Source: Otis tarda
Lineage: Eukaryota > Chordata > Aves > Otidiformes > Otididae
Assembly: GCA_026413225.1 (NCBI GenBank)
Contig: CM048553.1
Coordinates: forward strand, 147,491,690-147,555,689
Length of the DNA stretch: 64,000 bases
Reading direction: 5' to 3'
Of the stretch, positions 63,041 through 64,000 are shown in pieces. The notes beneath the pieces were generated by a model. That model worked only from the letters and a program-made list of their open reading frames with translations. It searched no databases and was not told the origin of the DNA. Position 1 is the first letter of the stretch. Each line of letters starts with the position of its first letter. A program made the position numbers and the translations under genes.

Positions 63041-64000
63041 GGATCCATAGTGTGATTCATTTTTTATGTACAAATTATTTTTTAAATTGCAGGTGGAACA
63101 AACAGAGGGACAAAGATTAAACTTCACCCACTGTACTGTTTCACTGTGTTTCTATATTTTACTTGTGCTATACTTTAAGGTAAATCACGTTTTAGTCCAT
63201 AGAAGTTAAATAAATCATAATTTCTATTGGATGACCCACAGAATATCTATCCTAAAATAATCAAGAGTACAAAAGTCTATGAATAGAGCACACTGAATAC
63301 CAAATAAAGTGAAAAAACTCATATGACAAACAAGCAAGATAGTCCTTTACAGAAAGGATGTGGTAGAAGTGAAAAGAAACATTTTTGCAAGGGACAACAT
63401 TGTCTGCATCATATTTACATAAACTGGCTTAAATCTTATGAATGTGCAGAAAGTATACTTCATACAGAACTGCATTCACAGTTAATAACAATAATATAGA
63501 AATAATATTTGTAAACATAAGATGTTTTGCATCACAGCTACTTTGCATCTCAAAGCTTTTAAGCATTTTGTTGCTTAAAAGGCAAAGTGTAACTTCTGTA
63601 ATGCAAGGGTTAGATACCAGCTGTTTTGATGAAATTTGGAATAACTGTATTCATCAGCGTAACTGAAACACTCCATCTGCTGGCTTTCAGATGCATTGCG
63701 AAAATGCAGTACCATATCAAATCTCGGTGTTCTCACATTTCACTCAGCCAGCATAAACTGAGCAGTAGCACCAGTAATATTTTTCACAGCTCACAGACAC
63801 ACTCTCTGAGATTACATCAATAACTTTGATCATCCACATGATCACATATTAGCCAAATAATTTGTAATTAGCCCTTCATAATTGGCTCATCTGTAAGTGT
63901 TCCAGAAGTTAAAATATTAGGGAAATATTACGGACTTTCAGGTTAGAGAAATAGGGAAGTGACACAAATCTTACTCAGTCGTGTTAAAAAGTTAGCAGGG

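Overview
The window looks like a stretch of a bird genome lying inside one very large host gene. It is AT-rich, has no dense coding, and carries several copies of CR1, the LINE family that dominates bird genomes, recognised by the octamer-type 3' tail (ATTCTATG repeats) and by long reverse transcriptase reading frames. It also carries seven solo LTRs of endogenous retroviruses, five of them with matching or near-matching 5-bp target duplications. The LTR types resemble ones common in Neoaves. The species cannot be named from sequence alone.

Host gene: two exons on the minus strand (37482-37704 and 9687-9799) join in frame to encode one complete CUB domain. I recognise it as the first CUB domain of CSMD3 (CUB and sushi multiple domains 3), a giant neuronal membrane protein. 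By recollection of the human protein these are coding exons 2 and 3. Transcription runs right to left: the first exon lies beyond base 64000 and exon 4 lies left of base 1. Everything else is intron: the 5' part of intron 3 (1-9686), all of intron 2 (9800-37481, 27.7 kb) and the 3' part of intron 1 (37705-64000).

Layout: intron 3 holds one 440-bp LTR (1670-2109) and an internally deleted CR1 (about 3215-4122). Intron 2 is the repeat-rich part, with a 1.14-kb LTR (12493-13631, minus), an 817-bp LTR (19951-20767), a 314-bp LTR (29679-29992) and nine CR1 pieces. Two of those CR1 copies are long and very similar 5'-truncated copies with reverse transcriptase frames of 411 and 369 codons. Intron 1 has two more 1.14-kb LTRs (41324-42460 and 53663-54796) and one older 477-bp LTR (57780-58256, minus).

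Most of the LTRs share a 3'-terminal module while their 5' halves differ, which suggests a set of mosaic LTR families. The 1.14-kb type also contains a degenerate tandem repeat of about 40-50 bp. Two GC-rich islands (about 34790-35213 and 62380-63040) are probably repeats of families I cannot name. Small-scale oddities include a perfect 16-bp inverted repeat with a 6-base loop (58689-58726), a diverged pair of direct duplicates 3 kb apart (53200-53336 and 56212-56419), and several short tandem duplications. I found no RNA genes, CRISPR arrays or operons, and no sign of a novel multi-gene system. The window is best read as host intron plus a record of transposition.
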